Below are positions 7,753-15,354 of a stretch of 64,000 bases of DNA, in pieces (position 1 is the stretch's first letter; every line of letters starts with the position of its first letter). The notes beneath the pieces were generated by a model. That model ran no database searches, was not told where the DNA came from, and worked only from the letters and a program-made list of their open reading frames with translations. The position numbers and the translations under genes are program-made. The stretch lies in contig BAOK01000002.1 in assembly GCA_000509225.1 (NCBI GenBank), positions 314,496-378,495 of the forward strand, read 5' to 3'. Source of the DNA: Parvibaculaceae bacterium Mf 1.05b.01. GTDB taxonomy: Bacteria; Pseudomonadota; Alphaproteobacteria; Parvibaculales; Parvibaculaceae.

Positions 7753-8558
7753 GCCAAATTGAACCGATGCTGAAATGGGCGGGCGGTAAACGATGGCTGG
7801 TCGCCTCGAAGCGTAGTGCTTTTCCCAAAGTTGATGGCGCACATATCGAACCGTTTGTTGGATCAGGAGCGGCATTCTTTGCCCTCGAGCCTCGTCGCGC
7901 GATTCTGTCAGATTTGAATCATCGACTTATGGAAACCTACTTAGTGGTAAAAGAAGATGTGGGATTGTTTGAGCGGTATTTTCGTGGGTTTGCAGCTCAA
8001 CACAGCCCCGAGTTTTACTACGAACTTCGGAAGAAGAAGTTTCGTAGTGCAGTCAAGAGAGCTGCGCAGTTTGTCTATTTGAACCGCGTCTGCTTCAACG
8101 GCATATACAGAGAGAATCTGAAGGGCGAATTCAATGTACCGATTGGTTCAAAGACCTCAGCCCTCTTGGAAACCGACAACTTTCCAGCAGTTTCAGAGCT
8201 GCTGTCGGGCGCTCAACTCATGACGGGAGACTTCGAGGCTGCTGTCGATCTGGCTGGTCGCAATGACTTCCTCTACATTGATCCTCCTTATACGACAAAA
8301 CACAATCTAAACGGATTCATCAAATACAATCAGAAGATCTTTTCATGGGACGACCAGGTGCGACTTGCAGAAGCCTTGTTGCGCGCGTCAGGCCGGGGCG
8401 TGAAAATCTTGGTGTCGAACGCTGACCATGTGGACGTGCGGTCCCTCTACGAAGATGCATTCTATCTGAGTTCGGTTCCTCGGAACAATGTTATCGCTGC
8501 ACAAAGCAGTTTTCGCGGGCGAACCAGCGAATTGTTAGCGGCGAATTTTGTTGTCTAA
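7749..8558 (+). CDS. Dam-type DNA adenine-N6 methyltransferase
   Basis: A 269-residue D12-class adenine methylase (MethyltransfD12, PF02086). Motif X is PMLKWAGGKRWLV (6-18), the SAM-binding motif I is EPFVGSGAAFFAL (34-46) with acidic SDLN following, and catalytic motif IV is DFLYIDPPYT (173-182, DPPY at 178-181). Length suits Dam/DpnM-type enzymes that methylate adenine in short palindromes. The ATG lies inside the end of the nuclease/DGQHR gene (ATGA overlap). The pair is therefore likely a self-contained modification plus effector unit. The N-terminal part is AT-rich like its partner. The recognition site cannot be read from sequence. Confidence 0.9.
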   Translation: MSQIEPMLKWAGGKRWLVASKRSAFPKVDGAHIEPFVGSGAAFFALEPRRAILSDLNHRLMETYLVVKEDVGLFERYFRGFAAQHSPEFYYELRKKKFRSAVKRAAQFVYLNRVCFNGIYRENLKGEFNVPIGSKTSALLETDNFPAVSELLSGAQLMTGDFEAAVDLAGRNDFLYIDPPYTTKHNLNGFIKYNQKIFSWDDQVRLAEALLRASGRGVKILVSNADHVDVRSLYEDAFYLSSVPRNNVIAAQSSFRGRTSELLAANFVV

Positions 8559-8757
8559 AGTGTAGGGGTTTTAGACGAAAGACGAAAAAGAATTAAACAA
8601 GGTGTGGATACATTTCAGGTGGGGCCCCACAATTTGATGTCTTGCAGGCGCCCTGAATGTTCTATGCTCTCTTCCAAGAAACTAAAGACATTTTATTGAT
8701 GCATCATCTTATCGATCCTCGTTTCACTCCGGTCGGATGATGCTTGGGGGAGGCGTT

Positions 8758-10032
8758 ATGAGTCTGTGGCCACTAAATAATCTGCTGAACACGTTTGTTC
8801 AGAAGGGGCGGCTCACCGTTTATGATGTGGATGGGTCACAACATGAGTTCGGCCAGAATCAAGAAGGGGCCGGTGAGGGCGAGGAGGCGGTGCATGTCAC
8901 CATGCGGCTTCACAGCAATGCGCTCAAATGGAAGCTCTTCCTCAATCCGGAACTCATCGCCGCTGAAGCGTACATGGATGGGGACCTGACTTTTGAAAAC
9001 GGGTCGGGCTGTTACGATCTGCTCTTTCTCTTTTCCATCAATCGCGGGCCGCTTGCGAGCCACAAGGTGCAGGGCGGCTTGCGTCGTTTCTGGCGCTCCA
9101 TGCGGCGGCGCCAGCAGGCGAATGATGTGGACAATGCGAAGAAACAGGCCCGCTCTCACTACGACCTTTCAACAGAAATGTATCAGCTCTTCCTGGATGA
9201 AGAGCTGAACTATACCTGCGCCTTTTATGAGACGCCGGAGACGTCGCTTGAAGATGCGCAGGCCGCGAAGCTCACCCGCGCCACGGCGAAGCTCGGCCTG
9301 AAGCCTGGCATGACCGTGCTGGAGATTGGCGGCGGCTGGGGTGCCTTTGCCATTCGCATGGCAAAAGAGGGCGCGCATGTGACTTCGCTTAATGTCTCGC
9401 CGGAGCAAATCGCCATTGCCGAGCAGAAAGCAGAAGAGGCCGGTGTTTCCGACCGGGTTGATTTTGTGCTGAAGGACTACCGGGAATATGAAGGCCAGTT
9501 CGATCGCGTCGTTTCCGTCGGCATGATGGAACATGTGGGCATCGGGCATTTTGACGACTATTTCGGCACGGTGCGCGATCTTCTGAAACCGGACGGCTAT
9601 GCTTTCATCCATTCCATTGGGCGCAGCACCCAGCCCGGCACGACCGGGCCCTTCTTCCGGAAATATATTTTTCCGGGTGGCTATGTGCCTGCCTTGTCAG
9701 AGACGTTTGAAGCGCTGGAGCGTCAGGGTCTCTGGGTCGATGATATGGAAGTGCTGCGTCTCCATTATTACTACACGCTCCGGGACTGGCGGACGCGTTT
9801 CACAGCAAACCGCGCCAAGGCGGCCGAGCTTTATGACGAACGCTTCTGCCGCATGTGGGAGTTTTATCTGGGCGCTGCGGAGCTTGGCTTCCTCCACGGC
9901 TCCAACATGGTGTTCCAGCTTCTGCTCTCGCCTGAGCGCGACGCGGTGCCGCTCAACCGGAACTTTATTGTGGATGCGGAGCGCGCCATGATCGCCAGAG
10001 ACACGACTGGTCAGGATGGTGCGGGCGCTTGA
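8758..10032 (+). CDS. cfa: cyclopropane-fatty-acyl-phospholipid synthase family methyltransferase
   Basis: A 424-residue protein. The N-terminal lipid-binding part (1-120) is followed by SHYDLSTEMYQLFLDEELNYTCA, the typical CFA-synthase block. The SAM-binding site is VLEIGGGWGAFAIRMA, and MMEHVGIGHFDDYF and YIFPGGYVPALSE follow in family order. The enzyme transfers a methylene group from SAM to unsaturated acyl chains of membrane lipids. ATG 8758 was chosen because GGGGGAGG ends 4 nt upstream; two in-frame ATGs at 8737 and 8740 lack a ribosome site. It marks the return to normal base composition after the methylase insert. Confidence 0.9.
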   Translation: MSLWPLNNLLNTFVQKGRLTVYDVDGSQHEFGQNQEGAGEGEEAVHVTMRLHSNALKWKLFLNPELIAAEAYMDGDLTFENGSGCYDLLFLFSINRGPLASHKVQGGLRRFWRSMRRRQQANDVDNAKKQARSHYDLSTEMYQLFLDEELNYTCAFYETPETSLEDAQAAKLTRATAKLGLKPGMTVLEIGGGWGAFAIRMAKEGAHVTSLNVSPEQIAIAEQKAEEAGVSDRVDFVLKDYREYEGQFDRVVSVGMMEHVGIGHFDDYFGTVRDLLKPDGYAFIHSIGRSTQPGTTGPFFRKYIFPGGYVPALSETFEALERQGLWVDDMEVLRLHYYYTLRDWRTRFTANRAKAAELYDERFCRMWEFYLGAAELGFLHGSNMVFQLLLSPERDAVPLNRNFIVDAERAMIARDTTGQDGAGA

Positions 10033-10041
10033 GGCTTTCCC

Positions 10042-10422
10042 ATGACCTATGAGCAATATAACAAGTTCTGCGGCAGCCTTCCGGCGACGACTCATGTGGT
10101 GCAGTGGGGTGGGTCTCATGTCTGGAAGGTGGGCGGCAAGGTCTTTGCCATTGGCGGCTGGGACGATGCCTCGTCAGGCAAGCCCAGGGCTGCAGTGACG
10201 TTCAAGGTCTCCAAAATAGCCTTTGAGATGTTGAAAGAAGAGCCGGGCTTGCGGCCCGCGCCCTATCTTGCGTCGCGGGGTATGAGCTGGATCCAGAACT
10301 ATGACAAGCCCGGCCTCTCCGACAGGGATCTCAAGGCCTATATCAAAGAATCGCACCGGATCGTGTCGCTCGGCCTTTCAAAGAAGAAGCAGAAAGAGTT
10401 GGGACTGAACCAAGACTCCTGA
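10042..10422 (+). CDS. MmcQ/YjbR family protein
   Basis: A 126-residue protein of the MmcQ/YjbR family (PF04237): the start MTYEQYNKFCGSLPAT, WKVGGKVFAIGGW, an LRPAPYLASRGMSWI block and the C-terminal IKESHRIVSLGLSKKKQKEL match the usual order and length. The fold resembles small DNA-binding CyaY-like proteins; the function is not established. It starts 10 bp after the cfa stop codon and is probably cotranscribed with it. Confidence 0.88.
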   Translation: MTYEQYNKFCGSLPATTHVVQWGGSHVWKVGGKVFAIGGWDDASSGKPRAAVTFKVSKIAFEMLKEEPGLRPAPYLASRGMSWIQNYDKPGLSDRDLKAYIKESHRIVSLGLSKKKQKELGLNQDS

Positions 10423-10442
10423 TTGGCCATGAGCGTCGGCAC

Positions 10443-10478
10443 AAAAAAGCCGCTCTCGAGATATCCCGAAAGCGGCTT
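10443..10478 (-). terminator. intrinsic terminator of the first cold-shock gene
   Basis: Stem arms AAGCCGCT (10447-10454) and AGCGGCTT (10471-10478). Read on the minus strand the hairpin runs into TTTTTTGT. It sits 22 bp downstream of the cold-shock gene stop. Confidence 0.9.
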
Positions 10479-10499
10479 AAACTTGGTAACTCGAATGAG

Positions 10500-10709
10500 T
10501 TACTCAACAACCGAGAGGTTCTCAGCAGACTCTTTGCCATTGCGGCCGGTTTCCAGCTCGAAAGAAACCTTCTGGCCTTCGTTCAGCGTGGAGAGACCCG
10601 CACGCTCAACAGCAGAAATGTGCACGAATGCATCTTTGCTGCCATCTTCCGGCTCGATGAAGCCGTAGCCTTTGGTTGCGTTGAAAAATTTGACTGTGCC
10701 TGTAGGCAT
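10500..10709 (-). CDS. cold-shock domain protein (CspA family), copy 1
   Basis: A 69-residue single cold-shock domain. RNP1 is [10 protein letters not shown] and RNP2 is DAFVHIS, with the start [16 protein letters not shown]. These proteins bind single-stranded RNA/DNA and melt RNA structure. The gene has its own terminator and a roughly 150-nt leader. A near-identical paralogue lies about 300 bp away (11003-11212, most residues the same). The two leaders share sequence blocks, so the genes arose by duplication that included the upstream region. Confidence 0.95.
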   Translation of the reverse strand: MPTGTVKFFNATKGYGFIEPEDGSKDAFVHISAVERAGLSTLNEGQKVSFELETGRNGKESAENLSVVE

Positions 10710-10859
10710 ATTGGTAGTTCCTCTAACACGTATTTAGTCCGCTCTCACGCACCGCGCGCAAGAACGGGTCTTCAACGATCACATTGTCAGGGGATAGATA
10801 AGCTCGCCGGCGAACCGGAAATTCATTTAGCGCGCATCGAATGTAGAACGTATTTGAGG

Positions 10860-10888
10860 ATTTACGCCGATTTTTGCGTGCAAGTCAA
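10860..10888 (-). promoter_or_regulatory. sigma70-like promoter of cold-shock gene copy 1
   Basis: On the minus strand TTGACT (complement of 10883-10888) is followed after 17 bp by GTAAAT (complement of 10860-10865). The transcript would have a leader of about 140 nt, typical of regulated csp genes. The -35 hexamer is shared with the promoter of copy 2. Confidence 0.5.
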
Positions 10889-10930
10889 TAAAAGGGGAAC
10901 GGACATTTCACCGTGTCAGGCAGCGCGCAC

Positions 10931-10966
10931 AAAAAAACCGCCCCCAACAATAGCTGGAGGCGGTTT
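10931..10966 (-). terminator. intrinsic terminator of the second cold-shock gene
   Basis: Arms AAACCGCC (10935-10942) and GGCGGTTT (10959-10966), followed on the minus strand by a run of T (complement of the A-run at 10931-10937). It lies 36 bp after the stop of copy 2. Confidence 0.88.
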
Positions 10967-11002
10967 CGTCACCGGTCGTTTCCGACCGAATGCACGTCGC
11001 TA

Positions 11003-11212
11003 TTAGTCGACGACTGAGATGTTCTCAGCAGAAGACTTGCCGTCGCGGCCTGGCTCAAGCTCATAAGAGACCTTCTGGCCTTCGTTGAGTGTTGAGAGAC
11101 CTGCGCGTTCAACAGCAGAAATGTGCACGAATGCGTCTTTGCCGCCATCTTCTGGCTCAATGAAGCCGAAGCCTTTAGAAGCGTTGAAGAATTTAACTGT
11201 TCCGGTTGTCAT
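11003..11212 (-). CDS. cold-shock domain protein (CspA family), copy 2
   Basis: A 69-residue single cold-shock domain with RNP1 [10 protein letters not shown] and RNP2 DAFVHIS. It differs from copy 1 at only a few positions (for instance ATKGYG versus ASKGFG near the start, and VVD instead of VVE at the end). It has its own promoter, long leader and terminator, so the two genes are separate transcription units in the same direction. Confidence 0.95.
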   Translation of the reverse strand: MTTGTVKFFNASKGFGFIEPEDGGKDAFVHISAVERAGLSTLNEGQKVSYELEPGRDGKSSAENISVVD

Positions 11213-11358
11213 GGATTTTTCCTCTGACGTAAGTGATTAAGTCCACACGGGCCTTGTGCACGTATGGGTCGCAATTGGTCACATTTTCAGGGGATAAATA
11301 AGCTGATCGGCAAGCCGGTCGGTCACGTAGCGCACATCGAATGTAATCAGTAGGTGCA

Positions 11359-11386
11359 CATATAGGGGTTTTGACCGGTAAGTCAA
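11359..11386 (-). promoter_or_regulatory. sigma70-like promoter of cold-shock gene copy 2
   Basis: On the minus strand TTGACT (complement of 11381-11386) is followed after 16 bp by TATATG (complement of 11359-11364). The leader down to the ATG at 11212 is about 140 nt. It contains blocks also found in the leader of copy 1, including TCAGGGGATA (plus-strand sense, 11288-11297 and 10789-10798) and CATCGAATGTA. Confidence 0.6.
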
Positions 11387-11468
11387 TGAAAACGCCGTAG
11401 GGGCAACCATTTGGTGTGCTTTCACACCAATTCCTTCCTTCCTAAAAAAGGAGGGCGGACTTTTCGTC

Positions 11469-12941
11469 TCAACTCGGCCGGCCACCGGCGGGCCCTGAAA
11501 CCCGCCAGAAATCGCGGCGTGTTTTCGGTCCGTAAGTCTGGAAGCTGGGGTTTGTGCACGCGGCATAGTCGCGGCGCAGCTCCTCTACGCGGTCGTTCGC
11601 CGCTTCTTTCAGGAAGGGCTCGGGATCGACGCCATAAACTTCTGCAGAGTTGAGGCCGAAGATGCGGGCCTTGACGTCTTTCGTCAGGGCTGGATAGCCA
11701 AAGCGTTCCTGGAACTCCTCTGTAATCTCAAAGGTGCGGAAGGTTTCGATCTGGTCTTGGGGGCTGCCCCACCAGATGCTGTCTGTGCCCCAGCAGATGC
11801 GTTCCGGTCCGAAGGTTTTTAGGAGCTTGCCCATGGCGTGCGCCGCGGCTTCGGGCTGGGTCATATGTTCACGCCAAAGGCCGCCCATTTCCGCATAGAG
11901 GTTTCCTTCATTTGGCCGGAACCCGTTTTCCTCATGCGCGCGTATCAGCCGATCAATGCCTTGACTATTGTCCGGGTTGTAGGCGCCTTCCGGGTAGTCA
12001 GGTTCAAAGCCCGAGTGATAGCAGATGAAGGTAAGGTCCGGATTGGCGGCGGCGGCGCGGGCAATGTCGCTTGGGTGCGAATAGGCAGGGTCGAGCATGG
12101 GTAGTGGCAGGCCGCGATGGGAGCAGATGGTGGTGATGTTGAGCTGCCGTGCCTTCTCATAAAAAGGTGCTGCCTGATCGGGATCATCCATGTGATAGCC
12201 CACACCATCCGGTCCCCATTGCGGATAGAGTTTCCAGGCCGCAACTTTATGCTCTTCAGCAAGTTCGTCCATAAAGTCTTCCCAGCCGGGTTCGTTGGGA
12301 AAAACACCTCCATGAATGAGGCCGCGTTCCCGATTGTCTACTTCATTGACAAGGGTGCGGGTCTCGGCGGCATAGTCGATGGGGGTCGGGTTGTTTTCGC
12401 GTCCGCCCCACAGCGCTGAGAGCACAGCGACGTCTGTGTCGCTATCAAGGAAAACTTCCTTGATCATGTTCTGGGCGTCAAAACAATCAAAGTCGAACCA
12501 GCCGCATTGGCGGGCTCCTTCCTCAAAGACAAAGTTGATGGCGATGGTCCACAGGATCCCGTCCATGCCGGAGCGCCATGCGCCGGACGGGTCCACGCAA
12601 TGGGTCTGAATATCGAAAATAAATTCATCGCCTTTGACGTTCGCATTGGCGAGGGCTTCATCCTCTGCCGCATCAAGAGCGACGTTGAAGGTGCCGCCTT
12701 TCGCGCCGGTGGCTGTCGCGGTTTCATTGAGAGCCAGCAGAGTGGCAGCGGTGCCCATGGTGCTTTTCAGAAAGGTGCGTCGGTCTGTGCCCAGACGCTT
12801 TACGGCGTCCGCCACCTTATCAAAGGCAAGGGCTTTCGCGTGTTTTTCGGCTTGGGTCAGAGGTTGAGGCAGGTACTCACCGTTTGAGGTGGTATCGATT
12901 TTTACGGGCAGTCGCGTGCCGTCCGGGTCAAAATCACGCAT
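11469..12941 (-). CDS. amidohydrolase-2 family metal-dependent hydrolase with an internal twin-arginine segment
   Basis: A 490-residue amidohydrolase of the PF04909 type. The first metal-ligand region is FIFDIQTHCVD; further blocks are AAWKLYPQWG, TICSHRGLPLPM, FICYHSGFEPDYP and ICWGTDSIWWG, the last giving the conserved Asp. Relatives hydrolyse or decarboxylate small cyclic substrates; the substrate here is unknown. Residues 53-75 read DRRTFLKSTMGTAATLLAL and look like a Tat signal, but they follow about 50 cytoplasmic-looking residues. A GGGAGGAG sits just before the chosen ATG. Either Tat export uses a long n-region or the true start is internal. Confidence 0.85.
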   Translation of the reverse strand: MRDFDPDGTRLPVKIDTTSNGEYLPQPLTQAEKHAKALAFDKVADAVKRLGTDRRTFLKSTMGTAATLLALNETATATGAKGGTFNVALDAAEDEALANANVKGDEFIFDIQTHCVDPSGAWRSGMDGILWTIAINFVFEEGARQCGWFDFDCFDAQNMIKEVFLDSDTDVAVLSALWGGRENNPTPIDYAAETRTLVNEVDNRERGLIHGGVFPNEPGWEDFMDELAEEHKVAAWKLYPQWGPDGVGYHMDDPDQAAPFYEKARQLNITTICSHRGLPLPMLDPAYSHPSDIARAAAANPDLTFICYHSGFEPDYPEGAYNPDNSQGIDRLIRAHEENGFRPNEGNLYAEMGGLWREHMTQPEAAAHAMGKLLKTFGPERICWGTDSIWWGSPQDQIETFRTFEITEEFQERFGYPALTKDVKARIFGLNSAEVYGVDPEPFLKEAANDRVEELRRDYAACTNPSFQTYGPKTRRDFWRVSGPAGGRPS

Positions 12942-13090
12942 GGTGTCTCCTCCCTTTCCTCAGGCTTGCTAGCTAACCTAATCATTGTTCTCACCGAAAT
13001 TAGTTAGTGCCTTTCGGATACAGCTTAGCCGCTGAACCTTTTATTCGACAGGCCTATAGTGTATTAAAATTGGCATTTTGAGGCGAGTTC

Positions 13091-14719
13091 ATGGCCACAT
13101 TGAAGGCAGGAGAGCCATTTGGACTCGACAACGATTTCGTGGAAGAAATTGATTGGGACATTGCGCTTAAGCGGATACTGCATGACCTGCGATCAGATTT
13201 CATCTTCGCCCCTCATCTTGCATTTGTGTACGAAAAGGCTGGCCAGCAGCTAGTTGAATTGCTTAAAAGCGAGTTGAAGTCAGGAAAGTTTAGTCCCGGC
13301 GTGCCTTTGACTATTGAAGTGCCAAAGTCGTTTCGGATTCGAGTTGCTGCCGGACAGTCGTCTAGGCTTGGACCGAGCTACTCCCGACCAGGCAGCATAC
13401 TGATGCCGCGTGATAGGTTGCTCTATCAAGCTCTGGCCGACCAGGCGGCACCGTTTATTTCTAAAAAGTCAGATCTGACACGTTCGTTCAGCCACAAACT
13501 GGAAGACAGCAAAAGCGCGTCAATGTTCGTGCCGACCAGGATTTGTTGGAACGAGCTTCAATCGGCTCTTGCGAGCCACGCTGAGAGCAACGGCACGTCA
13601 TACATATTGAAACTAGACATCGCAAATTTCTTTGGATCTCTGAATCAACACAAACTGATAAACGTTTTATCGGATGCGGGTTACCCCCAATCACTTGCGT
13701 CTCGATTAGAAGCGATACTCACGAGCTACACAGGCGAACGTAGTTCGCGAGGCATTTTGCAGGGAATGTACCCGTCTGATTTGCTGGGCAACTACTACAT
13801 GGCACCTATTGACCAATTTTTCGGTGATCATGAGGTACCATCGGCACGTTACGTTGATGACATCTACATTTTCGTAGAGAGCGTTGATGCAGCTGAAAAA
13901 CTACTCCGAGAACTCATTCCTACGCTGAGAAGCTATGACCTCGGACTAAACGAAGCGAAGTCTGTAATTATGCCCAAGTCCTCATTGGTTTCTGAGGAAC
14001 CGGATTTGGAGGCGTTGTTCAAGAATGCCGTCAGTGAAATTTCTACCCAGATTGATGAAGCAGATTTTGATGCAGATTATGGGTTCCAATCAGATTGGGA
14101 TGACGGAGAGTCGGGCGCAGGCGATGACGATGAGAACGAGCTTGAACTAATTGCTACAACAATCCTCTTCGATTCAGCATCAGACTACCCAGGACACGAG
14201 GAGAGCATTGAACGTTTCTGCTTGCCTCTCTTTGCAAAGGCAAACTCGGACTATGCTGTTGACTATGTGCTAGAGGCTTTTTCGAAAAGGCCCGCAATGT
14301 CTCAGATTTATGCAGCATATTTGGCAAGGTTTCTGGACAGCAATGAAGTTATGAGTGTTTTGGTCAAGTTGTTGGAGAAGCCCTTAATCGCCGATTGGCA
14401 GAAGGTTTGGCTTCTTGCAGCTATCTCGCAAGCAGGAAAACCAAATGACTTAGGTGTTAAAGTGGCACTTAGTTTGTTGAAGGATGCAAACAAACACGAA
14501 GCGCTGAGGGCTGTGGCGGCGACATATGTTGGACTGTTCGGTGACCACTCCAGGAGGATGACTCTGCGACTTCTCTATCCATCTCTCACGGAATACATCC
14601 AAGCGGCTGTCTACTATTCATCCAAGAGTTGGCCTGGCGTTGAGAAGAACAATGCAAAGGCACAATGGTCTTCGCTTGGTTCGCTAAATAAGTTGTTATC
14701 TGCAGCTATGGGAAACTAG
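13091..14719 (+). CDS. reverse transcriptase of the UG/Abi (DRT-like) kind
   Basis: A 542-residue protein with RT motifs in order: a leader block with MPRDRLLYQALADQ (105-118), motif A LKLDIANFF (173-181, Asp176), motif B RGILQGMYPSDLLGN (220-234), motif C RYVDDIYIF (253-261, catalytic YVDD) and GLNEAKS (285-291). After an acidic linker (about 320-360, rich in Asp/Glu) comes about 180 residues of helical repeats. There is no group II intron maturase, integrase or retron-type partner beside it. Architecture and isolation fit the antiphage-associated UG/Abi reverse transcriptases; assignment to a numbered group needs a tree. GAGGCGA precedes the ATG. The gene is AT-richer than its neighbours and lies alone between two leftward genes, as expected for an inserted cargo gene. 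Confidence 0.85.
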   Translation: MATLKAGEPFGLDNDFVEEIDWDIALKRILHDLRSDFIFAPHLAFVYEKAGQQLVELLKSELKSGKFSPGVPLTIEVPKSFRIRVAAGQSSRLGPSYSRPGSILMPRDRLLYQALADQAAPFISKKSDLTRSFSHKLEDSKSASMFVPTRICWNELQSALASHAESNGTSYILKLDIANFFGSLNQHKLINVLSDAGYPQSLASRLEAILTSYTGERSSRGILQGMYPSDLLGNYYMAPIDQFFGDHEVPSARYVDDIYIFVESVDAAEKLLRELIPTLRSYDLGLNEAKSVIMPKSSLVSEEPDLEALFKNAVSEISTQIDEADFDADYGFQSDWDDGESGAGDDDENELELIATTILFDSASDYPGHEESIERFCLPLFAKANSDYAVDYVLEAFSKRPAMSQIYAAYLARFLDSNEVMSVLVKLLEKPLIADWQKVWLLAAISQAGKPNDLGVKVALSLLKDANKHEALRAVAATYVGLFGDHSRRMTLRLLYPSLTEYIQAAVYYSSKSWPGVEKNNAKAQWSSLGSLNKLLSAAMGN

Positions 14720-14756
14720 GACGTTTGGCAGCTTGGTGACTTTTTTGAGCTGCCTC

Positions 14757-15176
14757 TCATTTCGCCTCACAAAATTCCTTGAGGCCTTTGTTTTCAGTCT
14801 CAAGCGTCTTGAGGGCCTGGCGTTTGGCGATGGGCCAGAGCAGGAAGGCAAGCACGCTTTTCAGTTCCAGGCCCAGCGTGTTGGTGCAGCCGGTCTCTGT
14901 TGGCACGGTGTGATGGGTGGCGGTGAAGTGGATGCCGCGCATATGCGTTTCCCAGACGAAGCTCTTTCCTTCTTCCATTTCGATGACGGTCCAGATCGCT
15001 TCGGGCATGCCGGGCTGTTGCATGCGGGCATGACTGCCGATGCGAAAGGGCCCATCGTCCTGGCGGGTTGCCTTTTCCACGGTTGGAGTCCAGTCCGGCC
15101 AATTGTTGATGTCGGCTGTCACAGCCCAAACAGTTTCAGCCGGCGCGTTGATCTCGATTGTATGTTCAACCCTCAT
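14757..15176 (-). CDS. SRPBCC family (polyketide cyclase/START-like) protein
   Basis: A 139-residue START-like domain: the start MRVEHTIEINAPAETVWAV and DINNWPDWTPTVEKA are the classic first strand and loop of SRPBCC proteins. The C-terminal helix (LLWPIAKRQALKTLETENKGLKEFCEAK) closes the ligand cavity. Such proteins bind hydrophobic ligands; the role here is unknown. The start was set at 15176 because AGGAG precedes that ATG and the homologous pattern begins there; the frame is open 60 codons further upstream without family resemblance. Confidence 0.85.
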   Translation of the reverse strand: MRVEHTIEINAPAETVWAVTADINNWPDWTPTVEKATRQDDGPFRIGSHARMQQPGMPEAIWTVIEMEEGKSFVWETHMRGIHFTATHHTVPTETGCTNTLGLELKSVLAFLLWPIAKRQALKTLETENKGLKEFCEAK

Positions 15177-15354
15177 GGAGCCACTCCTGGCACAGAATAA
15201 TTTTTCTTCCATATGGGCACGGGACCTTAGGACCGCAATCTCCCTCGGGTGAACGCTTTTTTTGTATCGTGACGGCGGGCCGCACTGCTCAATGCCTGAT
15301 TTCTGTGCTTTATAGGTGCATAGGTCGAAGGCACGTGAAGTCGGTTTGGGGTGC

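Noticed and set aside
12942-13090. Imperfect hairpin CTAACCTAAT/ATTAGTTAG upstream of the RT as an ncRNA
   Set aside because: The stem has a bulge and a long loop, and no promoter or terminator delimits it; not enough to call an RNA gene.
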